From assembly GCF_000715075.1 (NCBI RefSeq), contig NC_134093.1, forward strand, positions 95,898,826 through 95,962,825: a stretch of 64,000 bases of DNA, in the 5' to 3' direction. Of the stretch, positions 54,910 through 64,000 are shown piece after piece. Position numbers and translations under genes: made by a program. Source of the stretch: Nicotiana tabacum (taxonomy: Eukaryota > Streptophyta > Magnoliopsida > Solanales > Solanaceae). Numbering within the stretch: the stretch's first letter is position 1; every line of letters starts with the position of its first letter. Below the pieces are notes generated by a model, which was given only the letters and a program-made list of their open reading frames with translations, had not been told where the DNA came from and did not search any database.

Positions 54910-57900
54910 TGTTGATACCCAATTTTGACCTCATGTTTTTATAAATGTCATATATACTTTTAAAATATCATTCCTGCATCATCACCAGTTTACAAGAGTC
55001 ATATAAATATTTTCTATAATGTTTCATAATTTTTAAAGCTTTAACATTGATTTTCTTGCATTTAAATTACTTGAATATGTATTAATTACCCCTTTAAATT
55101 ATTTTATGATGACTTAATCAGCCAAATTTATTATTTTCATCCACATATATATATATTTCATAATAGTTTTACTTCATTTTATATAATTATATTGGTATAT
55201 TTTAAGCTATTTACACAATTTTGCAATAATAGCCTATATGCTTTGCATAATTATATTTATTACATTATTCATGCTAAAATAGTATTTTTATATTTTTATA
55301 ATGTTAAGTTATTATTTTCAATCATTTTATTTCATAAGTAATGTTTATTATTTATTAATTATTTTATTTAAACAATTTTGTGTATTTAATTTTTAGCCCA
55401 ATTTTAGGCTAACTTTCGGACCAAAAACAGGCCCAAAACATTTGGCCCATTCCCAGTTCACTCTTCAACAGCCCAAGACCAAAAAACCCTCTTCAAAAAC
55501 AGGTCGCGACCCGACTTTAACCCGCCCCGCTCCCCTTTTAATCTTGACCGTTGATCTTAAATGATCAACGACCCAAATTAAGCCGATCCCTTTCCATATA
55601 TCCCTCCCCACTAACCCTAGAGACCCATTCCCCACTTCAGCCGCCTCTACTCTCTCTCTATTCCTCTCTTCTTCTTTACAAACCCGAGCCGTCGTATCTC
55701 TAAATCCTCTCTGAATCCGACCCCAATATGGAATTCTTTCGTTATACTCTTGCCTTATTCTGCTACTACTCACACGTTCATGGTGTTGCTTAGTATTTAC
55801 CTAACTTGGGTAAATGCTACCTTTCAAGACGGGTCTGATTTGGCTCTAATTTTGTGAAGATCCGGCCGATGTTTCATCTATATATACTCTACAATGAATG
55901 ATTCTTGCATTTCCGACCAGATTCATGGCCATTGGACTCAACTAGTGTTTGAAATTTTGATTTCCCCTTTACGAGTTCTATCATTAATTGGATGTGATAT
56001 TTTCTTTCCTTATTCGTGTTTGATTGATTGTTTTCCATGTTTGATTGTTCAATTTCTACCACTATATAACCCCTCCCCAATTTCCCTTTTGGACCTCATT
56101 TTTACTGCTATTACTCCCACTATCCTCCTCTTTTACTCATTCACTTACTCTGTTACACTTGAATATTTTCTGAAATTGTTGAATTCTTGGCCGGCTAAAA
56201 GCCAAGGCCATAATCCTATTAAACAACCTCCTCCGGTGCAAGCCCTTCTCGAGGCTATTGTGAACTCTGAAGCACTGAGGATTTGAGGTTTCACTGTCTT
56301 CCTTCAGTTGCTGCTGCTGAATCACTACTGATATTCTAAGTTCCTCACTCTTTTGCTAGTTTATCTTTGTAATTGGTTAGTGTTCTTTACCTTTAAAAAT
56401 TCAAATTACTTCCCTCCTATATGATGATGCTTATGTGAATTGTGTGTGCCACTATTGTTTGGCTCAGTTTCCATGCTGTTTATGAAATTTCTAATGTTAT
56501 ATGATTATCACATGTTCTACTGACTGTCAGTCCCGATGAGGTTTCTTTTACTATTCTGTGTATTCTGATATTACCGAAGTCCAAAGCTTCTAGATGGGTA
56601 GCTTGTTCTTTTCTAGGTGCAATAAAGCTCTGGCCCTCTTAAATGTTACTTGAACTTCCGTGATCCTTCTATTGTGCTATCTTTGTTTTCAATCATGTTT
56701 GCCTTAATGTCTATCTCTAGTTTTAATGCCCTAATTCTATTTAGATTCTACTCTTAGAATCATGAGTAGTTAACTAAAGTAATTCCTACTCTTTGTATGT
56801 TTGCCTGGTTCGAATATATAAACCTGATCAATGCCTGGTGTGAGTGTATCTTCATACTCTGGTTTGGATTCTTGTGTTAAAACTTACTAGTAATTCATAT
56901 TTGCCCAGAAATTGTTCCAAATGTATTCTTCCCTCTTCATGCTAAGTCACTCATCCATACAACTTTCAACTTGCTCACTTTCTTAAAATGATCATACCTA
57001 TGTGAATCCTAAACGTTTCAGACTGTATATTTCTATGCTACTTGCAAGCCTCAACACTGTACTATAGTTGCATGTCTTACTACCATTTTGGTTGCCACAA
57101 CATTGTTCTATAGGCCATGTTTGGTAGTGCTAATTTGCTCAGTTTCATGCCTAGTGTTATCCTTGGTATATATAATGAAATTTGCTATAGACTTGCATTC
57201 TCAGAAGTAGATACCTGCATGCTAATTAGCTGTTGTGCAGAGTTTTCAATATTGTTGACCTTTAATTTCTTAATAGGTTTTCTTATAAATACTTTATGCT
57301 TGTCACAAACTGACTTACAAATCTAAGTTATGTTTTGCCCTACCTGCTTATGTTAATATTTTCTTGTGAAGTTCACCGTTGGTCGTTGTCTCTCGAGCAT
57401 GTCATTGCTACTTGTTAACCTTCTAGAAATTAATTCATGACCCTGCTTGCTTTGAAATCTCATGCTTAACTCCTCTGTTTGTGGATTCTTGTATGCTAGA
57501 TTCCTGCCATCAAATCATGTGTATTCCAAGAAGCCTGTTACCTTGAACTTATTTGTTAATCTAAAAATCCCTGTATATGTCCAATCTATGTGTTCTGCAG
57601 GCTCTCTACATCTTATGTGTGCTTATGTGATGTTCAAGTGTGTATCTTACCCCTGGGACGTGTAGAATTCTTGCTTTTGTTAGTTGTTGTATTAGGGTCC
57701 AAATGAGCATGTGCTCCACCTTAGAATTTGAGTTATCTTAATGATTTTGGGGTTTGTATGAGTTGTCATTCGTGCTTTAATTATCTATAACTGGTAATGG
57801 ATGGGCAAGAGAATTGTTTTGTTGTTGGGCCTGGACTACTGAATCTGGTTCTTGGTACTGTGGTTTCGAGCACACTATTTGCGCTTGGGATATGGGCCTG

Positions 57901-59566
57901 TCCGAATTTTAAAGCCATTTGAAGGCCCAGATGCACCACCGGGTTATTTTACATTTATGATTAGGCTTTGAGCTCTAATAATTTGTATAACGAATGATGG
58001 GGAGTAAATAAAAGGGGCTGGGGTATTCTAATACTTGCATGAAAGGGTAGAAAGCATGCCTATAGGGTCTATGTATTCTATTTGCTATTACATCTAGCAT
58101 GCCCTATTTGTTCCACACTAATAGGAACCATGCCCATAGGAATCACGCACACACACTTCACTTAACTTTTCAAATATGCTATACTTTTTTCCATGTCTAC
58201 TATTCAACGCTTTTAGATAATATGCCTATAGGATACAATAATGCAATATTTTCGCTAATCTAGATACCATGACTATGAGGTTTAATAATTGGTCAACTAC
58301 TTATTACTTTTGTACTGTCCCACTTAGATGACATGCCTATAGGGTTGAAGTATTATAAAATCAAGTCTAATTGTCAAATGTTAGCAATACTGCCTATAGG
58401 ATACTCTCACTCGCTTAGAAAAGCCGTTTATGAAATAAACACTGTTAATGCTGGACTCTCAAAATTGTCTCACTGCCTAATTATGCAACTATTAGAAATC
58501 ATGCATATAGTATAATGTCGCTTGCTTAAGACGCATATCTATAAAATCAACTCTATTAATTCTGAGCTTTCTAACAGTTTTATTGTCTTATTGCATAATC
58601 AATTTAGAGATCATGCCTATAAGGTTTGTAATACCTATAATCCGTGAATTCAGAAATAACAACGCAGTTTGCATGATGCTGGAATTCAGAATCACCTAGA
58701 GACCATGCCTATAGGACTTAATGACTCTAAGTCTTATTTCTGAATTTGTCTACTGCCTAATATAAGAATCTGATCGCGTGCTTTTGTGCTTACGTGTGGA
58801 GGTCAACTTGAACCTTTCATTGCAATTGTGTGCAATTCTATCTGTTTTGAATGTCACCTAGTTTTATCATTTTGATTAACCTAAGTAAGGTCTAAAACTA
58901 CCTAATAGTAGGTCCAAAGCCTCCTGGACCATAGGGATGGGACGAGTAGTGCACACATAGGATACAGTTTAGAATTGAATTAGAGCACCTTTAAGTAATA
59001 ACTTCAACATAGTAATTGGGTAGCAGGAGATGATAGTCTGTACCCGCTAAATAATATAAGCTACCCCTACCTCAAGGGAGTTGCAAAGTATTATTTTTAT
59101 TGCACGGGGTAATCCTTTAGGTTAAAAAACTTAGGACCCCCCTTATCCTTTTATATACTTGCTGTTTACACTTGGTCATAGATCAAAACAATTGTACTCT
59201 TTGTGATTTTTTAAGACTTGTATCAATTAGTCATATAGTTAATTATTATGTTATAATAGAGTTTTCAACTTCTACATCTTTCTTTGCTTATTTGATCACC
59301 TAGCTTAATTATCTAATCCATATAGTATAAATTTTGGTCGGGACCCACAGTTGTGGACCTCGAAGAGTGCCTAACACCTTATCTTTGAGGTAATTTGAGC
59401 CCTTACCCGATCTTTGATAGTGTTGACTAGTCAAACAGAGTTATTTGCAAATAGGTGCCCTAACGCACCTTAAAATCATTAGGTGGCGACTTTTCTCTTT
59501 TTATACCCACTTTAAAAAGTTGTCACACATCAAAACCCGCTTTCGAGAGAAAATGGGTCACGACGG
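54910..59566 (+). mobile_element. Solo Ogre LTR in Tat copy 2 gag
   Basis: The LTR starts TGTTGATACC and ends GGTCACGACG, where the usual final A is G. GTAGC (or GGTAGC) flanks it at 54,905-54,909 and 59,567-59,571. There is no internal region. It matches the LTR at 25,602-30,045, with extra segments near 58,750-58,930 and 59,485-59,550 that are missing there, so it is the fuller copy. Unlike that copy it lacks the 37-bp palindrome. Confidence 0.88.
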
Positions 59567-60343
59567 TAGCTGTGAATACCGTGTTAATGCCCCTCCCATA
59601 ATGGTTTTGCCAAACCTTTTTAGCAAAATAGAGGACACTTGTTCCTTGGCGAGGTCGTTGCCTTTCACAGCGGTGACGTAATGGGTCACATAGTCCTCGG
59701 GATCGATCGTTACGTCGTATATCCTGAGGTAGGGAGGCATTTTGAAGGTCTTTGGTATGGCATGTAGGGCTGCATCATCTCTATACGGCTGCTCTACGAA
59801 CCTACCGACATCCCTTTTTGGCAACAGCTTAGGAGCGCCCAGTATCTTGTCGACTCGTTCTTGGTATTCTTTCATCTAGTCTCGGAGTGCTTTGTTTTCA
59901 TTCTCCATTTGTTCCATCCTCTTTAGAACGGCAGTGAGGGAACTGTCACCTGCACTCTTAGTAATATTGTGAGTTATACCTGTCGTCAGAAGGTTTGGTC
60001 GGTTGCATTGCTCGTTTGTTTGTTGTATCATGCAAGCTCTTGCGGTTTCTGTAGTCGTGCCTGTAGCGGGATTGTTGAGCACGCTCACTAGCATGTTGGT
60101 CAACCATGCTTCGAGGAGTTTTTTTTACAGTTGGGGGCATCCCTTCTTCTGTGGATGTGGAGGCCCCTTTTCCACTGGGTTTTGTTATGCTACAGTGGGA
60201 GGGGGAGGCGACCTCTCGCGCCTAGGGGAAGCGTTGGGCGTCTCGTCCTCGCCTACTATTTCGTAGCTCTCGTTGATAGCGTTCATTAGGTTTCTAGGGA
60301 TATCACTTGTTATTTTTGTCCTTTTTCCTTGGTTACCTGCCAT
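59567..60343 (-). pseudogene. Tat copy 2 gag, N-terminal part
   Basis: The ATG is the complement of 60,341-60,343. Sequence runs through MNAINESYEIVGEDE, an Arg/Pro-rich stretch, a coiled-coil-like VLKRMEQMENENKALRD, then RVDKILGAPKLLPKRDVGRF, YLRIYDVTIDPEDYVTHYV and GALTRYSQLP at the LTR. Stops occur at about 60,190, 60,130 and 59,877. The GAPKLLP/DPEDYVTHY region is typical of Tat gag capsid N-termini. Confidence 0.72.
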
Positions 60344-60421
60344 GTAGGTTTTTGTACATACAAAGAAAGAAGATCTTGGGGTTTGTGAGGTTAGTGACTT
60401 GCGTTAGCCGTAGATCTAGAG
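60344..60421 (-). other. Tat copy 2 leader before gag
   Basis: A short untranslated leader, cut at 60,421 by the Del LTR. The bases TAGAG at 60,417-60,421 are the expected target duplicate of that insertion; the partner lies beyond the window. Confidence 0.5.
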
Positions 60422-61180
60422 TGTTATGACCCAATTCCGTACCAAGTCGAGACTGCACCTAACGCCGCCGTTAGGCAAGCCCATAAGCGAAACTATTATT
60501 TATTTATCCCTTTTCAACATATTTTTAATTATACTAAATTTCATGCATCTGTGATAAGTCTTTTTAAACAAAATATCAACCTCATAGGTACATAGTCTGC
60601 AGTGATAGAAATGACAAGTACAACAGTACATAAGTGCTACTAATCCCCCAAACCCGGCATCACAAGTACACGAGCAATCTAGAGAATATACAAAACTACT
60701 AAAACTACTGTCCGAAAGTAATAGACAGGAATAGTAAATAAGATAGAAGGAGACTCCGGTGCTACGGATCATAGCAAGGCAAGTAGCTCACCCTAAGTCT
60801 CCGTAGATGATCGGCTATGCGCCTGCGTGACCACTGGTGGAACCTGTTTCAGTACCTGCACATCAGTGCAGAAGTGTAGCATGAGTACGAAGAACAACAC
60901 GCACCCAGTAAGTATCTAGTCTAAACTCAAAGAAGTAGTGACGAGGGAACGACTTGAAAATTACTAGAGGTCAATAATAATAATGAAAGTGCATAAAGTA
61001 GACATGGTGAACATACAACAGGTATCAATGAGACAAATAAAAGCAACTACAGTAAATACAACAGGAGTCCATAACACATCACCAACATCTTATAACCGAC
61101 CGTGAAGACCCTAACTCAATTATATCCAAACTGGAACACCTTTCGATTATTAAGCACGAAGTTGCCGAGGTGAACGGCCC

Positions 61181-61385
61181 GATCCCAAAAGAATAGTGGT
61201 ACTCAGTACTATAGAGGAAAACATCTTGATCCCATAAGAATAGTGTTACCATCATACTGTCGAGGCGAATGGCCCGATCCCATAAGAGTGGTGTTACCAT
61301 ACTGTCTAAGCAAATGACCAGATCCCATAAGAGTAGTATTACCATACTGCCGAGGCGAACGACCCGATCCCATTAGAGTAGAGAG
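61181..61385. repeat. 46-bp tandem array in the Del LTR
   Basis: Five units begin at about 61,181, 61,230, 61,277, 61,322 and 61,367 with GATCCCAWAAGARTAGTG, followed by TTACCATACTGYCGAGGCGA. The last unit is partial. Period is 45-49 bp. Confidence 0.8.
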
Positions 61386-62239
61386 GTTTACCTCGTTCAC
61401 GGAAGTACTTGCAATGCCAGAGGACATGGATTTTTCATTATTACTAAGTATTCTTCAGTTTTCAAAAATAAGAAAAGCTAAGTCGAAAATTGCAACTTTA
61501 AATCCCTAGTCTCAACTCTATTCAAGACAGTTAATACGCATGATAAACACAACATTACAATTAAAAGCATGATGTGGATATAAGACTATCCGGACATATC
61601 ATAGAATATAGCTATGCACGGACTCTCGTCACCTCATGCGTACGTAGCTCCCCACACAAGTGATACACAACAACGATACACCTAAGGGGATGAGTTCCCT
61701 CTTACAAGGTTAGACAAGAGATTTACCTCATTCCCAAGCTCACATCCGGTCCACTAATCCGCTCTAAAATCCCCAAGTCGTTGCCGAATAATCCGAAACT
61801 AGTCAAATGTTATATAATTTAATCAATATATACTCAAAAGTTCATAATTTAGCTATTACAGTAATTACCCAACCCAAATTGAAAGATTCCTAAAATTTAC
61901 CCCCGGGCCCTCGTGCCCGGATTCCGAAAATTTTCGAAGATAAATATTACCCATAGCCTCACGAACTCAAATATATAATTTTTACTTAATTCCCTAACCA
62001 TTTTCGTGGTCAAATCCCATTTTTACCCAAACCCTATGTTCTTCTCAAAATCCCATTAATTTCACCATTTTCCATGTTAAATCAACCTATTATTCGCGTA
62101 TTTAGCTAAAGACTTGATAAGGATCACTTACCTCTTGATGTTGATGAAATCCCTCCATAAAATGCTCTCAAAATCGCCTAAGACCAAGTGGGAAATGAGG
62201 AAAATAAAGCTAAGTCCCGTAATAAAAAGCTCTTGCACC

Positions 62240-62480
62240 AGTCGCAGATGTCGCATTTGCGACATCTTTTTCGCAAATGCAACAAAACCATCGCAAATGC
62301 GAAGGCTGACCATCTCTGCCATAGTCGCAAATGCGACAAAAAACTTTGCAAATGCGACAAAAAACTTCGCAAATGCGAAGAGGGGCAGTTCGTAAAAGCG
62401 GCAGGATCTTCGCAAATGTGAAATCCCTAGTGCCTTCCTAACTTCGCAAATGTAAATGGTTCCTCGCAAATGCAAACAAA
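62240..62480. repeat. CGCAAATGCGA short-palindrome cluster
   Basis: Repeats of TCGCAAATGCGACA and TTCGCAAATGCGA, each nearly self-complementary, about a dozen times. It sits at the same relative place as the TGCGGTCGCATA and CTTCTGCGG tracts of the other Del-type LTRs. Confidence 0.75.
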
Positions 62481-63156
62481 ACTTCCCATTTGCAAGATCT
62501 GCAGCACCAGCCCAGAAAACCAGAAAAACTGAAGTCCTTCACCCCTCCGAACACGTCCGAAATTCACCCGAGCCATCGGGGCTCCACACCAAACGTCCAC
62601 ACAAGTTTAAAAATATCATACGAACTCGCTCGCGCGATCAAAACACCGAAATAACATCTAGAATCACGAATCGGATGCCAAAATGCATGAATTAGATCAT
62701 GAAACTAAAAAACTTCTAAAAACACTTCCGCGCGTTCAATTCCTATCAAATCAACACGGAATGACGCCAAATTTTGTGTGCAAGTCATAAATCACTATAC
62801 GGAACTATTCCCAGGCTTGGAATCCCAAACAGATTTCGATAATACCAAAGTCTACTCTAAACCAAACTTAAAGAACTTGAAAAACCTTCAATGTGCCAAC
62901 TTTCAATATTAAGCGCTGAAATGCTCCCGGGTCATCTAAAACCCGATCCGAGCACTTGCCCAAGTCCAAAATTATCATACGAACCTATTGGGACCATCAA
63001 ATCCCAGTTCCGAGGTCATTTACTCAAAATGTTGACTCAAGTCAAACTTAACTATTATAGGCTACTGTTAAGGAACTAAGTGTTCCGATTTCAACCCGAA
63101 CCCTTCCATACCCGAACTAACCATCCCCGCAAGTCATAAAACAGTAGAAGCACATA

Positions 63157-64000
63157 CGGGGAGTCCCTCCACTGGAACTTCATTACAGAAATCTTCTTGT
63201 ATCTCAACTGGGAAACCTGCCTATCAATAATGGCAACTGACTCCTCTTCATAACCCAAACTATCATCTATATGAACCGTGCTGTAATCTAGTACGTGCAA
63301 CTTGGCGGCATGATACCTCCGGAGCATAGACACATGGAAGACCGAATGAACTCCCGATAGGCTGGGAGGCAAAGCAAGCTCATAAGCAGCCTCCCCAACT
63401 CTCCGCAATACCTCAAATAGTCCAATAAACCTTGGGCTCAGCTTTCCCATCTTCCCGAATCTCATGATCCCCTTCAATGGCAAAAATTTCAAGAGAACCT
63501 TCTCGCCTACCATAAATGATAGATCACGCACCTTCTGATCCGCGTAACACTTCTGTCTGGACTGTGCTATAAGAAGTCGCTCCTGAATCAACTTTACCTT
63601 TTCCAAGGCATCCCTCACCAATTCAGTACAATATAACTTAGCCTCACCAGGTTCAAACCATCCGACGGGCGAACGACATCGCCGACCATATAAATCTCAA
63701 ATGTAGCCATCTGGTGTTGGAGTGATAACTGTTGTTGTAAGAAAACTCGGCCAAGGGAAATAATCTTTCCCACTGACCTCCAAAGTCAATGATAAATGCT
63801 CTGAGCATATCCTCCAGAATCTGAATTGTCCGCTTCGAAGGTCTGTCTGTCTGCAGATGAAAAGCTGTGCTGAGCTCTATTCGGGTACCCAACTCACTCT
63901 GTTCTGCCCTCCAGAAATGCGAAGTAAACTGAGGGCCTCTATTTGATATGATGGAAACATGCACACTATGCAACCGAACAACCTGTCAACAATGACCCAA
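63157..64000 (-). pseudogene. Del/Tekay integrase, C-terminal half
   Basis: Core text IISNRGPQFTSHFW, FGGQWERLFPLAEFSYNNSY (63,653-63,973) and, after a frame change, KCYADQKVRDLSFMVGEKVL, PRFIGLFEVL and SVFHVSMLRRY (63,157-63,621). Relative to the usual DRG and QSERT motifs, the second catalytic Asp is Asn (ISNRG) and the Glu is Lys (SKRTIQ), so two of three catalytic residues are lost. The sequence stops at KFQWRDSP, where LTR sequence begins; the chromodomain is not visible. Confidence 0.78.

Larger units (their letters stand above)
43395..60421 (-). mobile_element. Tat-lineage Gypsy element, copy 2 (hosts MULE and solo Ogre LTR)
   Basis: This is the same element family as copy 1 and collinear with it from the middle of the antisense ORF (copy 1 base 18,847 aligns with 43,395) to gag. 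Unlike copy 1 it keeps the gag N-terminus and a leader up to 60,421. A MULE sits at 44,546-49,690 and an Ogre LTR at 54,910-59,566. Sampled identity to copy 1 ranges by eye from about 86% to 95%. On the right it is cut by the Del element, so its own 5' LTR is outside the window. Confidence 0.8.
60422..63155 (-). repeat. Del/Tekay 3' LTR with internal tandem repeats
   Basis: About 2.7 kb. It contains a ~46-bp tandem array (GATCCCATAAGAGTAGTGTT units, 61,181-61,385, five copies) and a CGCAAATGCGA cluster at 62,240-62,480. On the minus strand it should start TGTAACGACC, but that start and the pol-LTR spacer are missing. LTR text abuts integrase directly at about 63,155, so a deletion removed the junction. 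Confidence 0.75.
60422..64000 (-). mobile_element. Del/Tekay chromovirus Gypsy element, 3' end
   Basis: The element runs leftward, with integrase at 63,157-64,000 and the 3' LTR at 60,422-63,155. The element continues beyond the window. The LTR ends TCATAACA on the minus strand, against the Tat leader. It is recognisable by the integrase sequence and LTR text typical of Solanaceae Del elements. Confidence 0.82.

Noticed and set aside
54905..59575. Reading the 9-bp match GGTAGCTGT as a Mutator-type duplication for the 4.66-kb insert
   Set aside because: The insert has LTR ends and matches the Ogre 5' LTR. The TGT is shared by chance between the LTR start (TGTTGATA) and the gag continuation (TGTGAATA), so the real duplication is 5-6 bp.

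Overview
This is plant nuclear DNA, almost certainly from a Solanaceae genome and most plausibly Nicotiana or a close relative. The evidence is a near-intact TS-type SINE, long AT-rich LTRs, Ogre/Tat and Del/Tekay Gypsy elements, and a Mutator-like element with a 9-bp target duplication. I could not confirm the genus without a search. Roughly 80% of the window is nested, mostly broken retrotransposons. Only two host genes are convincing, and they lie close together at 9.9-15.5 kb.

Layout. 1-1.9 kb: intergenic DNA with a TS SINE (165-344, minus) and a hAT-type MITE (927-1093). 1.9-4.6 kb: fragment of a Tat-lineage Gypsy element carrying its antisense ORF. 4.6-7.5 kb: two Del/Tekay-type LTR fragments. 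7.5-9.9 kb: AT-rich intergenic DNA with a probable MITE, then a promoter. 9958-13128: an ANP32-type acidic leucine-rich nuclear phosphoprotein gene with two coding exons and an in-frame TAG in its acidic tail. 14911-15501: an intron-less gene for a small, internally duplicated, probably plastid membrane protein. 15.6 kb: a decayed TS SINE. About 16.2-25.6 kb: Tat copy 1, with gag-pol on the minus strand and a spliced antisense ORF on the plus strand. 25,602-43,394: an Ogre-type element on the plus strand with a 4.4-kb 5' LTR, ORF1, gag, protease, G-patch, RT, two RNase H domains and integrase. Its pol is split by a 2.9-kb Del-like solo LTR, and it ends in a hairpin minisatellite. 43,395-60,421: Tat copy 2 on the minus strand, interrupted by a 5.1-kb MULE (44,546-49,690) and a solo Ogre LTR (54,910-59,566). 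60,422-64,000: the 3' end of a Del/Tekay element on the minus strand.

Insertions can be ordered by nesting. Both Tat copies carry an Ogre LTR at exactly the same base of gag. Copy 2 has the same 5-6 bp target duplication on both sides. This points to duplication or recombination of one Ogre-in-Tat locus rather than two independent hits, although the Tat arms look more diverged than the LTRs. The MULE is missing from the matching site in copy 1, so it is younger than the separation of the copies.

The most interesting items are: (1) a MULE with a transposase and a small spliced GRF-zinc-finger/membrane protein gene arranged tail-to-tail, like mudrA/mudrB; (2) an Ogre-tail minisatellite whose units keep a 5-bp stem through paired changes; (3) a perfect 37-bp inverted repeat present in one Ogre LTR and absent from the other, which looks like a templated mutation; (4) the shared Ogre insertion site; (5) the premature stop in the ANP32 gene.
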